DNA of 64,000 bases from Arenibacter sp. F20364 (GCF_023015905.1 NZ_JALKBD010000002.1:186001-250000); one strand, 5' to 3'; positions 33,031-41,939 are shown, counted from the first letter of the stretch. The notes: generated by a model not told the origin, from the sequence alone. A program made the numbers and translations.

Positions 33031-34179
33031 TTAATTTTTAACTTTAAATGTAATTTGCATTATGGTACCGTCCTTTGTGGATGTCAGTACTTTTATTTTG
33101 CCCTTATGATATTCTTCTACAATTCTTTTCACTAAGGAGAGTCCTAAACCCCAGCCCCTTTTTTTAGAGGTAACTCCGGGGTTAAATATAGTCTGAAAAT
33201 TCTTCTTTGGGATACCACTGCCTGTATCCGAAATTAGGATTCTTACCCAGTTGCCATTGGGAACAATTTCAATGGCAATATTTCCCTTGCCCCTCATGGC
33301 ATCAATACCGTTTTTCACTAAGTTTTCAATGGTCCAATTGTACAAAGCCTTGTTCAAAAGCACGGGTACATGATCCACTTGTGAATTAAACGAAAAATGA
33401 ATGAGTTTGGAACTCCTTAATTTTAAGTAATCATATGCATTTTTAGTTTCTTCAACAATGTCGTACTCATTAAGGATTGGTAATGAGCCAATTTTGGAAA
33501 AACGTTCGGTTATGGTTTCCAATCGGCTAATATCCTTTTCAATTTCCTTGGTAATCTCAGGGTTAATATTTTCGGTCTTCAATAATTCGTTCCATCCCAA
33601 GAGGGAAGAAAGGGGGGTTCCTATCTGATGTGCTGTTTCTTTGGCCATACCGGCCCAAAGTTTATTTTGTTCGGATGTTTTATTGGTCTTGAACAAAAAA
33701 TAGATTACCGTTCCAAAAAGGAAGATTATCAATAAAAGGGCAATGGGGTAATATTTTAATTTGTTGAGTACTTCGGAATTCCCGTAATAAAGGGTTGCCA
33801 AGTTTTCTCCCTTATATTCAATCAGGATGGGTTTGTTTTCTTGCTTGAATTTATTTATTTTTCCGTGGATAAATGCGGTGTCCGTTTTCTGGATGCCGGG
33901 CATGTTGTTCACTTTTACGGTACTGTCCTTGTTGACCAGTATCATTGGAGTGGAGGTGTTGTTCTGAAAGATTTTGATGTGTAGGTTACCTGGGTCGGCG
34001 TCAACGGGTAAGGACAAAAATTCAGATTGTGCCGTAGCCCAAATTTCCATTTTGTGGCGTTCCTCTTCCTTGAATTTCTTAAAAAAACTGTTGGTGTTCC
34101 ACAGTATTAAGCTCACGATAGCAAAAGAAGCTATTAATAACAGAAGGTTCGAGGTTTTCTTTTTAGGACTAAAATCCAT
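33031..34179 (-). CDS. Membrane sensor histidine kinase (orphan)
   Basis: 382 residues. Membrane segments are near 15-30 and 143-162, with an approximately 110-residue extracytoplasmic sensor between. There is no HAMP or PAS domain. The kinase core has the H-box MAKETAHQIGTPLSSLLGW (phospho-acceptor His near 187), N-box NLVKNGIDAMRGKG, DTGSGIPKKNFQTIF and the ATP lid GWGLGLSLVKRIVEEYHKGK. The H-box with QIGTPLSSLLGW defines a Bacteroidetes group. No response regulator gene is adjacent; its only operon partner is a zinc-ribbon membrane protein. Confidence 0.9.
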   Translation of the reverse strand: MDFSPKKKTSNLLLLIASFAIVSLILWNTNSFFKKFKEEERHKMEIWATAQSEFLSLPVDADPGNLHIKIFQNNTSTPMILVNKDSTVKVNNMPGIQKTDTAFIHGKINKFKQENKPILIEYKGENLATLYYGNSEVLNKLKYYPIALLLIIFLFGTVIYFLFKTNKTSEQNKLWAGMAKETAHQIGTPLSSLLGWNELLKTENINPEITKEIEKDISRLETITERFSKIGSLPILNEYDIVEETKNAYDYLKLRSSKLIHFSFNSQVDHVPVLLNKALYNWTIENLVKNGIDAMRGKGNIAIEIVPNGNWVRILISDTGSGIPKKNFQTIFNPGVTSKKRGWGLGLSLVKRIVEEYHKGKIKVLTSTKDGTIMQITFKVKN

Positions 34180-34288
34180 CCATCTATAAAATTATTCTTA
34201 AAGATAACGCAATTTGGACAAAGATATTCTATTTTGATGTCTACCTATTTATTTCAATTTGCTTACATTTTACGTACCTTTACCTGCT

Positions 34289-35200
34289 ATGAAAAAAATG
34301 GTTTCCATCAAGGCTTCAGAAGTACCCACGGCCAGATTACATGGGTATTTATTGGGTGCCGTTGGGCCAAGGCCCATCGCTTTTGCAAGTACTGTTGATG
34401 GGAAGGGAAGGCCTAATTTATCGCCTTTTAGTTTTTTCAATGTATTTAGTTCCAATCCGCCCATTTTGATATTTTCTCCCTCCCGCAGGGTGCGCGACAA
34501 TACCACTAAACACACCTTGGAGAATGTTCTTAAAAATATGGAGGTGGTCATTAATGTGGTCAATTACGATATGGTGCAACAAATGTCCTTGGCAAGCACG
34601 GAGTACGGGGAGGGTGAGAACGAATTTGTCAAATCTGGACTAACCATGTTGCCTTCGGATTTGGTAAAGCCCTTTAGGGTGGCCGAATCACCTGTGCAGT
34701 TCGAATGTAAGGTTGTGAAGGTGGAACCCCTAGGAAAAGAGGGCGGCGCAGGTAATCTAATCTTTTCGGAAGTGCTAAAAATACATATGGATACCGATAT
34801 TTTGGATGAAAACGGGAGCATAGATCAATTTAAAATTGATCAGGTGGCCCGAATGGGGGGCAACTGGTACAGCAGGGCCAATTTGGGATTGTTTGAAGTG
34901 CCCAAACCCAATTCTAGCTTGGGGATTGGGGTAGACCAAATTCCTGGGCATATTAGGTTGAGCAATGTCCTTACTGGAAACGATTTGGGTATGTTGGGAA
35001 ATATAGAAAAATTGCCATCCCAGGAAGAAGTGAGGGATTATATTGAAAATAATCTGGAGTTGAGATCCATTTTAAGTTCAGGTGACGAAGCTTTACTCCA
35101 TACAAGGGCGCAAGAGTTGTTAAAAACTAAGGCCGTGCTCTCTGCTTGGAAGGTATTATTGGCAGATATACCTACCCATAGGGATGGACAAAAAGAGTAA
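34289..35200 (+). CDS. Flavin reductase-like FMN-binding protein
   Basis: 303 residues from ATG 34289 (an in-frame ATG at 34259 adds ten AT-rich codons and is less likely). Residues 1-200 are a flavin-reductase-like split-barrel: GAVGPRPIAFASTVDGKGRP, NLSPFSFFNVFSSNPPI and RRVRDNTTKHTLENV. A C-terminal extension of about 90 helical residues is typical of this subgroup (YSRANLGLFEVPKP). It binds FMN; members reduce flavin or act as flavin-dependent oxidoreductases. The physiological partner is unknown. It is divergent from the histidine kinase gene. Confidence 0.88.
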   Translation: MKKMVSIKASEVPTARLHGYLLGAVGPRPIAFASTVDGKGRPNLSPFSFFNVFSSNPPILIFSPSRRVRDNTTKHTLENVLKNMEVVINVVNYDMVQQMSLASTEYGEGENEFVKSGLTMLPSDLVKPFRVAESPVQFECKVVKVEPLGKEGGAGNLIFSEVLKIHMDTDILDENGSIDQFKIDQVARMGGNWYSRANLGLFEVPKPNSSLGIGVDQIPGHIRLSNVLTGNDLGMLGNIEKLPSQEEVRDYIENNLELRSILSSGDEALLHTRAQELLKTKAVLSAWKVLLADIPTHRDGQKE

Positions 35201-35368
35201 ACCTAGTTAAATATTTTAAATGAAGTTGTAAATGGACTTCGTAGTTGATCGATGCCTAGGGCTGAATCCCAAATTTTTAAGATGGGATGTTTTGTTTTAG
35301 GTGTTCCTGATCAAATTGCTTAATATTGACAAAAAAAGAATACAAAGTAGAATTATATAAATAGCAAA

Positions 35369-35746
35369 ATGGAAGTACAAGGGAAAATTAAAATGGTAGG
35401 TGAGACCCAAACGTTTGGGAATAACGGATTTAGAAAGAGGGAAGTAGTAGTAACTACCGAGGAACAATATCCACAGCATATTATGGTAGAGTTCGTACAG
35501 GATAAATGTGATCTTTTAAATAATTTTGGAGCTGGACAAGCTGTTAAAATTAGTATTAATCTGAGAGGTAGGGAATGGGTAAACCCACAGGGGGAGACCA
35601 AATATTTTAATTCCATACAAGGTTGGAGAATAGAAAGTTTACAAGATGAGGCGAATGCTCCAGGGATGCCCCCGGTACCACCAATGGATGCATTTGAACC
35701 AGCGGATGATGTAAATGACGATGACCACGACGATTTGCCATTCTAA
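35369..35746 (+). CDS. DUF3127 OB-fold-like protein with SSB-type acidic tip
   Basis: 125 residues. Residues 1-90 are the DUF3127 domain (MEVQGKIKMVGETQTFGNNG, KREVVVTTEEQYPQH, INLRGREWVNPQGETKYFNS), which looks OB-fold-like. A Pro/Met linker follows and the protein ends DDDHDDLPF. That tip is the same as in the SSB at 6.9 kb (EEEDDLPF), the peptide that docks repair and replication proteins. It therefore probably acts at DNA alongside SSB partners, perhaps as a second ssDNA-binding protein. This inference comes from the tail and fold and has not been tested. Confidence 0.85.
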   Translation: MEVQGKIKMVGETQTFGNNGFRKREVVVTTEEQYPQHIMVEFVQDKCDLLNNFGAGQAVKISINLRGREWVNPQGETKYFNSIQGWRIESLQDEANAPGMPPVPPMDAFEPADDVNDDDHDDLPF

Positions 35747-35818
35747 TTATTGATGACAAATATTCTTTGGAACAGACTTTAGCTGTTCTTAAAAGAGGTG
35801 TAAAGTCAAAAAAAAAGG

Positions 35819-35853
35819 GAAAACCTATTCAGTTCCTAACTGAATAGGTTTTC
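35819..35853. terminator. Intrinsic terminator after the DUF3127 gene
   Basis: GAAAACCTATTCAGTT (35819-35834) pairs with AACTGAATAGGTTTTC (35838-35853), a perfect 16-bp stem with a 3-nt loop and A/T-rich flanks. Confidence 0.88.
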
Positions 35854-35884
35854 TTAATTTTAAGGAGTGTAAATTAACTTCAAA

Positions 35885-36520
35885 ATGTTTCTCCTTTCCC
35901 ATCGCTTACTGTTTCCGGATGTAGAAAATGCCGATGATGACGGATTATTGGCCGTTGGGGGCGATCTGTCCCCAGCACGATTGCTCTTGGCCTATAAGAA
36001 TGGGATATTCCCTTGGTTCAATGAGGATTCCATGATTCTTTGGTGGAGTCCCGACCCACGCATGGTTCTGTTTCCAAACAACGTAAAGATTTCGAAAAGT
36101 ATGGCCCAGGTAATAAAATCCAATAAGTTTAGTATTACTTGGAATACACAATTTGAAGATGTGGTCAATGCATGTTCTAGCATAGAGCGCAAAGGGCAGG
36201 AAGGAACTTGGATTACCCCGGAAATGAAAAGCGCATACTCAAAATTGCATCAAATGGGAATAGCAAAGTCTGTTGAAGTATGGGAAAATGAACAATTGGT
36301 AGGAGGGCTATATGGAATTGACCTTGGACATGTGTTCTGTGGGGAAAGTATGTTCAGTAAAAGGAGCAATGCTTCCAAATTCGCATTTATAAGCTTGGCC
36401 CAAGATTTGGAAAAAAAAGAGTATAAACTGATCGATTGCCAAGTGTACACAGCACATTTGGAAAGTCTAGGCGCTGAAGAAATTCCTCGAAAACAATTTA
36501 TAAAAATCCTTAAAGAATAG
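35885..36520 (+). CDS. aat: Leucyl/phenylalanyl-tRNA-protein transferase
   Basis: 211 residues. Family blocks are GLLAVGGDLSPARLLLAYKN (residues 21-40), GIFPWFNEDSMILWWSPDPR, GTWITPEMKSAYSKLHQMG, SVEVWENEQLVGGLYGIDLG and GESMFSKRSNASKFA. The enzyme adds Leu or Phe to N-terminal Lys/Arg of proteins, making N-degrons for ClpS-ClpAP. The N-terminal extension of E. coli Aat is shorter here, as in other Bacteroidetes. It stands alone behind a terminator. Confidence 0.95.
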   Translation: MFLLSHRLLFPDVENADDDGLLAVGGDLSPARLLLAYKNGIFPWFNEDSMILWWSPDPRMVLFPNNVKISKSMAQVIKSNKFSITWNTQFEDVVNACSSIERKGQEGTWITPEMKSAYSKLHQMGIAKSVEVWENEQLVGGLYGIDLGHVFCGESMFSKRSNASKFAFISLAQDLEKKEYKLIDCQVYTAHLESLGAEEIPRKQFIKILKE

Positions 36521-36546
36521 CTGCTTGCAAGACGATATCAATACTA

Positions 36547-37113
36547 TTAGTAAAGCACATGATCATAATTGGCCGGTAAGGCCATGGCCATATTTTCTAG
36601 GTTTCCCTCTGCATTAAATATGGCAATATAGTCTTCCCCTGTATCCGCTTTTTTGCCGCGCAGCAATACTTTGTAGGTGTTACTGGGCAATATCAGATTT
36701 TGGAAGGTATTTTTTAGAACATTCTCCCCGGATCCAGGATAGCGTTGTTGGATATATTTAATTTTTGTTTTTTTAAATTTCTCCTTCAATACGGAACTTA
36801 TGTTGGTATAGGTATCCGTTGGAATGTCAACTTCCTTTACCATGAACCCCGTATTTTGAATAACCCCTTTTTCGCTGTAATCTATATGGTAGCGCATTTT
36901 TCCTTTCTTAAACTTTAGGGTATAGGTAATTTTGGAAGTGTCAACTTCTCGGTAGTACCTAATAGATTTGGTATTCTCCATGGGTAAGTTATCCATGTCT
37001 ATAGAAGGAAATTGTGATTTTTTGATGCGATGTTCCCGCTCTATTATTGGTTGGGAAAAACAATTTAGGCCAAGCATCAAAAACAGCACTAAGGTTGTAT
37101 AGCTATACTTCAT
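36547..37113 (-). CDS. Secreted protein of unknown function
   Basis: 188 residues with a signal peptide ending at CFSQP (about residue 20). The mature part is mixed alpha/beta with basic patches (YTLKFKKGKMRYHIDY, KVLLRGKKADTGEDY) and ends AIFNAEGNLENMAMALP, vaguely like the C-terminal strand pair of PepSY/BLIP-like domains. No confident family. Its start codon lies within the end of tag (11-bp overlap), so it is translated from the same transcript. Confidence 0.65.
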   Translation of the reverse strand: MKYSYTTLVLFLMLGLNCFSQPIIEREHRIKKSQFPSIDMDNLPMENTKSIRYYREVDTSKITYTLKFKKGKMRYHIDYSEKGVIQNTGFMVKEVDIPTDTYTNISSVLKEKFKKTKIKYIQQRYPGSGENVLKNTFQNLILPSNTYKVLLRGKKADTGEDYIAIFNAEGNLENMAMALPANYDHVLY

Positions 37114-37666
37114 TATATCTAAAGCAATTTATTTCGTGATCGTTTACCATACCGGTTGCCTGCATGTGGGCGTAAATTACCGTGCTCCCTACAAATTTGA
37201 AACCCCGTTTCTTTAGATCCTTACTTATAGTGTCGGACAATGGGGTATGAGCCGGGGCATTTTTATAATCCCTATGGTTATTCTTAATCGGCTGGCCGTT
37301 GACAAATTTCCAGATATACTTGCTAAAGCTGCCAAATTCCTTTTGAATGTTTATAAAGGCCTGGGCATTGGTAACAGTGGCCCTTATCTTGAGTTTGTTC
37401 CTGATAATTCCCGCATCCTGTAACAGGGATTCAATTTTCGGTTCTCCGTATTTAGCTATTTTTCTGTAATCAAAATGATCAAATGCCATTCTAAAATTCT
37501 CCCTTTTTCTTAAAATGGTAATCCAGCTTAATCCGGCTTGGAAGGTTTCCAAAATCAAAAATTCAAACAACAGGTCATCATCCTTTAAAGGAACACCCCA
37601 TTCCTCGTCGTGGTACTTTTCGTAAAGTGCATCGCCCTTGCACCAGCCACATCTATGTTTTTCCAT
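37103..37666 (-). CDS. tag: DNA-3-methyladenine glycosylase I
   Basis: 187 residues. The N-terminus HRCGWCKGDALYEKYHDEEW has the zinc-binding Cys/His and the substrate-pocket Glu/Trp/Tyr of Tag. FQAGLSWITILRKRENFRMAF and the C-terminal FKFVGSTVIYAHMQATGMVNDH complete the family pattern, with the terminal His/Cys residues closing the zinc site. It excises 3-methyladenine from alkylated DNA. Second base-excision enzyme of the window after mutY. Confidence 0.94.
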   Translation of the reverse strand: MEKHRCGWCKGDALYEKYHDEEWGVPLKDDDLLFEFLILETFQAGLSWITILRKRENFRMAFDHFDYRKIAKYGEPKIESLLQDAGIIRNKLKIRATVTNAQAFINIQKEFGSFSKYIWKFVNGQPIKNNHRDYKNAPAHTPLSDTISKDLKKRGFKFVGSTVIYAHMQATGMVNDHEINCFRYNEV

Positions 37667-37726
37667 TTTTAATATTCAAACTGGCCTTAAAGATAAAGAA
37701 ACCCAAATTCTAATAATGGGATATAT

Positions 37727-38482
37727 CTACTTTTTCTTTTTTGTGGTAATATTTGTGTTTCTGGGCAAAACCTCTTCAGGGAAGGGAAATAGTATGGTAG
37801 AATTTTTTTCTGCTGCTATATTGGATAGGGTTTGGTAGAGCCTTAGTTTTATGGCCGAGGGCGATTGATCTATCAATTTACCTGCTTCCAATAATTTACC
37901 TGCGGCCTGTTCTTCGGCAAGGGCCAAGATAATTCGTGCCCTTCTGGACCTTTCGGCCTCTGCTTGGTTGGCCATCATACGCTTCATGTTTTCCGGTAGT
38001 TGAATGTCCTTAATTTTAACATCAATAATTTCAATGCCCCATTCTTTGGTCTCCAATTCAACAATGGCCTTGATGTTTTTTCCCATTTCCTCACGTTTGG
38101 ATAAAATGGTATCCAGTTCAACCTTTCCACAAACATCCCGTAATGCCGCTTGGGCCAATTGGGTAATGGCAAACCTGTATTCCTCCACCTCCAAAACAGC
38201 TTTCTCCGGATCGTTTATCTTGAAGAAGACTACACCGTCAATACTACAGGGGACATTGTCCTCCGTCATTACTTCCTGGGAAACAATATTAATGGTTATA
38301 ACACGAATGTCCACAACCTGAATGGTTTCCACAATGGGAATGATCCACCTGAAACCAGGCTGTAATGTTTTTATATACTTGCCAAATCTAAATTTTAGTG
38401 CTCTTTTATATTCGAAGACTACGCGTATTCCGGCCAACAAAAATAATATGATAATGGTGATAAGAATAAAAGGTGGTGCCAT
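37727..38482 (-). CDS. Slipin (SPFH/band 7) membrane protein
   Basis: About 251 residues from ATG 38482; an upstream in-frame ATG at 38548 would add 22 residues before the membrane anchor and is less typical. The N-terminal hydrophobic hairpin is ILITIIILFLLAGI. The SPFH domain follows: FEYKRALKFRFGKYIKTLQP, FRWIIPIVETIQVVDIRV and DNVPCSIDGVVFFKI. A helical tail has ANQAEAERSRRARIILALAE. Slipins scaffold membrane microdomains. No NfeD-like partner gene is adjacent. Confidence 0.9.
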   Translation of the reverse strand: MAPPFILITIIILFLLAGIRVVFEYKRALKFRFGKYIKTLQPGFRWIIPIVETIQVVDIRVITINIVSQEVMTEDNVPCSIDGVVFFKINDPEKAVLEVEEYRFAITQLAQAALRDVCGKVELDTILSKREEMGKNIKAIVELETKEWGIEIIDVKIKDIQLPENMKRMMANQAEAERSRRARIILALAEEQAAGKLLEAGKLIDQSPSAIKLRLYQTLSNIAAEKNSTILFPFPEEVLPRNTNITTKKKK

Positions 38483-38741
38483 AACATGTTGTTTAAAATT
38501 ATTCGGACCTAGGGAAAACTTGTAACTTTTGTCATAGGCCATATTCAATATCAGAAAAGAAAATTAAAATTTCTATTCTGTAAATGTCGTTTCTATTAAA
38601 GATACGAAAATTGTAGGGTAGGAAAACTATAACCACCCATTAATTAATATGGGTCAATATGTTAGATGTCTTTTAAAAAGAGATGTGTACAATTATGCCT
38701 ATTTGCTGGTCACAAGGGATTAAGGTGTTTATGTATGTTAC

Positions 38742-38960
38742 ATGGTTATCGTTGGGTTTGGTGGAACTGAAGCCCAGGACGGTTACCATGAACTTTGGGA
38801 TGTATATGCCGGTGCTGCCATTGGCATTGGAAGCACTGGATTTTTACAAAACCCCATAAAAAGCAATCAATGTCTCTTGGTTGTACTAATTATCGGGATA
38901 CCCATTCCTTAAGTTTTTTGTATAAATTTTAATTTATTATTAAAAAGGATATTGATTTTT
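38742..38960 (+). pseudogene. PAP2 phosphatase C-terminal remnant
   Basis: A 56-codon frame (38742-38912) reads MVIVGFGGTEAQDGYHELWD followed by VYAGAAIGIGSTGFLQNP. The GYH-x4-D-VYAGAAIGIGS block is the end of the PAP2 acid-phosphatase signature and its following helix. After it, similarity to the usual C-terminal strand region continues in another frame with stops (SGYPFLKF). The upstream two-thirds of a PAP2 protein are missing from 38549-38741. It is best read as a decayed fragment between slipin and gntP; a short expressed frame cannot be excluded. Confidence 0.5.
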
Positions 38961-38980
38961 TGGTTGATATAGTATATTTA
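38952..38980 (+). promoter_or_regulatory. Candidate promoter of the gntP operon
   Basis: TTG (38952-38954), an 18-nt spacer and TATATTTA (38973-38980) form a near-consensus promoter. A start near 38987 supports the ATG at 39015 rather than an upstream TTG at 38985. Confidence 0.55.
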
Positions 38981-39014
38981 AGAATTGTATTCAATTAAAT
39001 ACCAAACCAATACT

Positions 39015-40331
39015 ATGCCATTACTTATTGTTATTCTAGGGTTATTTCTCCTTTTTTTACTCATTGCAAAATTTAAACTTAACGCCTTTATAGCTTTCAT
39101 AATTGTCTCGCTTGCCGTGGGGATCGCGGAAGGTATGGATCTGGACCAGGTGGTGAAATCCATAGAACACGGAATAGGCAATACCCTCGGTTTTTTGGTG
39201 ATGATTTTAGGATTGGGGGCTATGTTGGGCAAGCTGGTGGCAGATAGTGGTGCCGCGCAACAGATAACCACCAAGTTAGTGGCCAAATTTGGTGTTAAAA
39301 ATATTCAGTGGGCCTTGGTGTTGACCGGATTTATTGTGGGTATTCCTTTGTTCTATGAGGTTGGTTTTGTGATATTGATTCCCTTAATTTTTACTATTAC
39401 TGCCTCTACTGGTTTGCCACTTTTGTATGTGGGCCTGCCCATGATAGCCTCTTTGTCCGTGACACATGGCTATCTTCCGCCTCATCCTGCCCCAACGGCT
39501 ATCACCGCCATGTTTGAGGCAGATATGGGGAAGACACTGTTATATGGGATTATCATTGCTATACCGGCTATTACGGTTGCCGGGCCATGGTTTTCGAGAA
39601 CCATCAAAAATGTTAAGGCTACTCCCTTAAAGGATTTTGTAAATCCTACTGTTTTAAAGGAAGAAGAAATGCCGGGAATAAACATCAGTATTTTTACGGC
39701 CCTCCTACCCATTATTTTAATAATGTTATCTACAGTAGCCGATCTTTTATTTCCCAAGGATTATGGATTTATGCCTTTTGTCAACTTTCTGGGAAATCCA
39801 GTAATCGCCATGTTGATTTCCGTATTGGTAGCCATTTATACCTTGGGCTTGGCTAGAGGTAAAAAGATGACCGATATTATGGGGTCTATGTCCAGTTCTA
39901 TTTCCGGGATTACTATGGTACTGCTCATTATTGCAGGTGCTGGGGCCCTTAAGGAGGTCTTAATAGACAGTGGTGTAAGTTTGTATATCGCCGATAGTTT
40001 AAAAGACTCTACTGTTTCACCGTTATTATTGGCGTGGTTTGTTGCCACTGTCATTAGGGTATGCGTTGGTTCGGCAACAGTGGCCGGATTGACCACTGCA
40101 GGTATCGTAATGCCCCTGATAAACGCTACAGGGGTGAGTCCGGAATTAATGGTGCTGGCCATAGGCTCGGGAAGTTTAATGCTTTCCCATGTGAATGATG
40201 GAGGGTTCTGGCTGTTTAAGGAATATTTTAACCTATCCATTAAGGATACTTTAAAAACTTGGACGGTTATGGAAACTACCGTGGGAGTAATGGGGTTGAT
40301 AGGAGTAATGATTTTAAGTTTGTTTGTTTAA
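39015..40331 (+). CDS. GntP family permease
   Basis: 438 residues and about 12-14 hydrophobic segments. The N-terminus LLIVILGLFLLFLLIAKFKL, GIGNTLGFLVMILGLGAMLG, HGYLPPHPAPTAI and the C-terminal GSGSLMLSHVNDGGFWLFKEY are hallmarks of the GntP/gluconate:H+ symporter group. Family members also carry other hydroxy-acids, serine and related compounds. In this operon it is followed by RidA, a D-amino-acid-type PLP enzyme and a dipeptidase, so the substrate may be a D-amino acid or related hydroxy-compound rather than gluconate. Confidence 0.88.
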   Translation: MPLLIVILGLFLLFLLIAKFKLNAFIAFIIVSLAVGIAEGMDLDQVVKSIEHGIGNTLGFLVMILGLGAMLGKLVADSGAAQQITTKLVAKFGVKNIQWALVLTGFIVGIPLFYEVGFVILIPLIFTITASTGLPLLYVGLPMIASLSVTHGYLPPHPAPTAITAMFEADMGKTLLYGIIIAIPAITVAGPWFSRTIKNVKATPLKDFVNPTVLKEEEMPGINISIFTALLPIILIMLSTVADLLFPKDYGFMPFVNFLGNPVIAMLISVLVAIYTLGLARGKKMTDIMGSMSSSISGITMVLLIIAGAGALKEVLIDSGVSLYIADSLKDSTVSPLLLAWFVATVIRVCVGSATVAGLTTAGIVMPLINATGVSPELMVLAIGSGSLMLSHVNDGGFWLFKEYFNLSIKDTLKTWTVMETTVGVMGLIGVMILSLFV

Positions 40332-40345
40332 TTAAAGAATAAATT

Positions 40346-40810
40346 ATGAGTAGTTCACCCACCGAAAAAATTAAGGAATTAGGATTGGTTTTTCCCCCGG
40401 CTCCAAAACCTGCCGGTGTTTATAGACCAATTTTGGTCGTAGATAGGTTTTTATATGTTTCTGGCCAGGGCCCAATTCAAAATGATGGATCCCTAATGAT
40501 CGGGATAGCAGGTTTTGATATGAACGCCGATGAAGCCAAAAAGGCTGCTAGGCAGGTGGGACTTACGATGCTTTCCACTATTCAGACACATTTTGGAAGT
40601 TTGGACAAAATAAAAAGGGTTGTAAAAGTTTTGGGAATGGTAAATTCTACTTCCGATTTTGGACAACAACCCTATGTAATAAATGGCTTTAGTGAATTGA
40701 TGGCGGATGTTTTTGGCAAAGAAAATGGTATTGGAGTGCGTAGTGCCGTTGGGATGATGCTACCCAATAACATTCCAGTAGAAGTTGAGGCCATGTTTGA
40801 ACTTTATTGA
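40346..40810 (+). CDS. RidA/YjgF family deaminase
   Basis: 154 residues. Motifs of the large Rid group: YRPILVVDRFLYVSGQGPI, FDMNADEAKKAARQVGLTML and IGVRSAVGMMLPNNIPVEVE; the Arg of GVRSAVGMM is the imine-binding residue in the family. Rid proteins hydrolyse reactive enamines/imines such as 2-aminoacrylate, products of PLP-dependent dehydratases. Sitting directly before such a PLP enzyme, it probably detoxifies or completes that reaction. It starts 15 bp after gntP. Confidence 0.9.
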   Translation: MSSSPTEKIKELGLVFPPAPKPAGVYRPILVVDRFLYVSGQGPIQNDGSLMIGIAGFDMNADEAKKAARQVGLTMLSTIQTHFGSLDKIKRVVKVLGMVNSTSDFGQQPYVINGFSELMADVFGKENGIGVRSAVGMMLPNNIPVEVEAMFELY

Positions 40811-40826
40811 AGCTGAACACAATTTT

Positions 40827-41939
40827 ATGATGAACCAGGATTGGTATAAGATTACGGCCCCGGATGATATAATTACTCCTGCCCTTTTGGTATATCCAGA
40901 TCGGGTAGAAGAAAACATAAAGACCTTGATAGCTATGGCCGGAGGTACCCAGAACCTCAGACCGCATATAAAAACACATAAGACGGCAGAGATTGTTCAG
41001 CTGCAATTGAAATATGGGATTCAAAAATTTAAGTGTGCCACTATCGCCGAGGCCGAACTCTTGGGCGAATGCGGGGCAAGTGACATATTGCTCGCCTTGC
41101 AACCGGTAGGTCCCAATATAGACCGATTGTTTAGACTGATGGCCAAATTCCCCAATAGCACCTTTTCTACTATTGTAGATGATCGTCAGATTATAGAGCT
41201 ATTTTCCAAAACCGCGAGGAACAAAGGCATTCATGTGCCACTGTGGTTGGATATCAACAATGGCATGAATAGATCTGGTATTTTGCCAAATGCCAAGGCC
41301 GTGGAATTATATAAAAAAATAGATGAAGACCCTAACTTGCAAGCTGCGGGCTTACATGTGTATGATGGGCATATCCATAATAAGGATCTATCGGAAAGAG
41401 AGAAGAAATGCAATGAGGACTTTGAAGGGGTTTTGGGTTTAAAAAGAACATTGGAAAAACTTGGATTCGCTATCCCTACTATTGTGGCCGGTGGTTCCCC
41501 AACCTTTCCGATACATTTAAAGCGTGAAGGGGTGGAAACTAGCCCAGGAACAACACTGTTATGGGACGCTGGCTATGCCGCCTCATATCAGGATATGGAT
41601 TTTTTACCGGCCGCTGTTTTATTGACTAGGGTAATTAGTAAACCTAGCAACAATTTGGTATGTTTCGATTTGGGGCATAAACATCTGGCTTCAGAGATGA
41701 ATTTTCCAAGGGTATTGCTATTGGAAGGGGAAGGCTGCTCCCAAATGGGACAGAGTGAGGAGCATTTGGTGGTTAAATGTACCAATGATGAAAAATATGA
41801 AGTAGGGGATCTGGCCTATGCTATTCCAGTACACATTTGCCCCACGGTTGCCAAATATAAGGAAGTCTTAACGGTAGAAAATGGGAGCTTAACCGGTGCT
41901 TGGCAGGTAGCTGCCAGAAACCTTAAAATAAATATATAA
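40827..41939 (+). CDS. D-threonine aldolase / D-serine dehydratase-like PLP enzyme
   Basis: 370 residues from ATG 40827 (the open frame begins at 40785 inside ridA). A fold III (alanine racemase-like) PLP barrel: RPHIKTHKTAEIVQL carries the Schiff-base Lys near residue 45; LWLDINNGMNRSGI and GLHVYDGHIHNKDL follow, then the beta-domain metal site with the HIC motif in VPVHICPTVAKYK. Pfam-type names are Ala_racemase_N plus D-ser_dehydrat. Relatives either split D-threonine to glycine and acetaldehyde or dehydrate D-serine/3-hydroxyaspartate. The choice cannot be made from sequence; RidA nearby favours a dehydratase, the downstream aldehyde dehydrogenase an aldolase. Confidence 0.85.
   Translation: MMNQDWYKITAPDDIITPALLVYPDRVEENIKTLIAMAGGTQNLRPHIKTHKTAEIVQLQLKYGIQKFKCATIAEAELLGECGASDILLALQPVGPNIDRLFRLMAKFPNSTFSTIVDDRQIIELFSKTARNKGIHVPLWLDINNGMNRSGILPNAKAVELYKKIDEDPNLQAAGLHVYDGHIHNKDLSEREKKCNEDFEGVLGLKRTLEKLGFAIPTIVAGGSPTFPIHLKREGVETSPGTTLLWDAGYAASYQDMDFLPAAVLLTRVISKPSNNLVCFDLGHKHLASEMNFPRVLLLEGEGCSQMGQSEEHLVVKCTNDEKYEVGDLAYAIPVHICPTVAKYKEVLTVENGSLTGAWQVAARNLKINI

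Noticed and set aside
36547-37113. A fourth PepSY paralog
   Set aside because: Only the last strand pair looks similar; it lacks the LPxxxTKA and NKAYVN motifs shared by the three tandem proteins.
38985-39014. TTG start giving gntP ten more residues
   Set aside because: It coincides with the expected transcription start of the promoter at 38952-38980; ATG 39015 begins directly with the first membrane helix.
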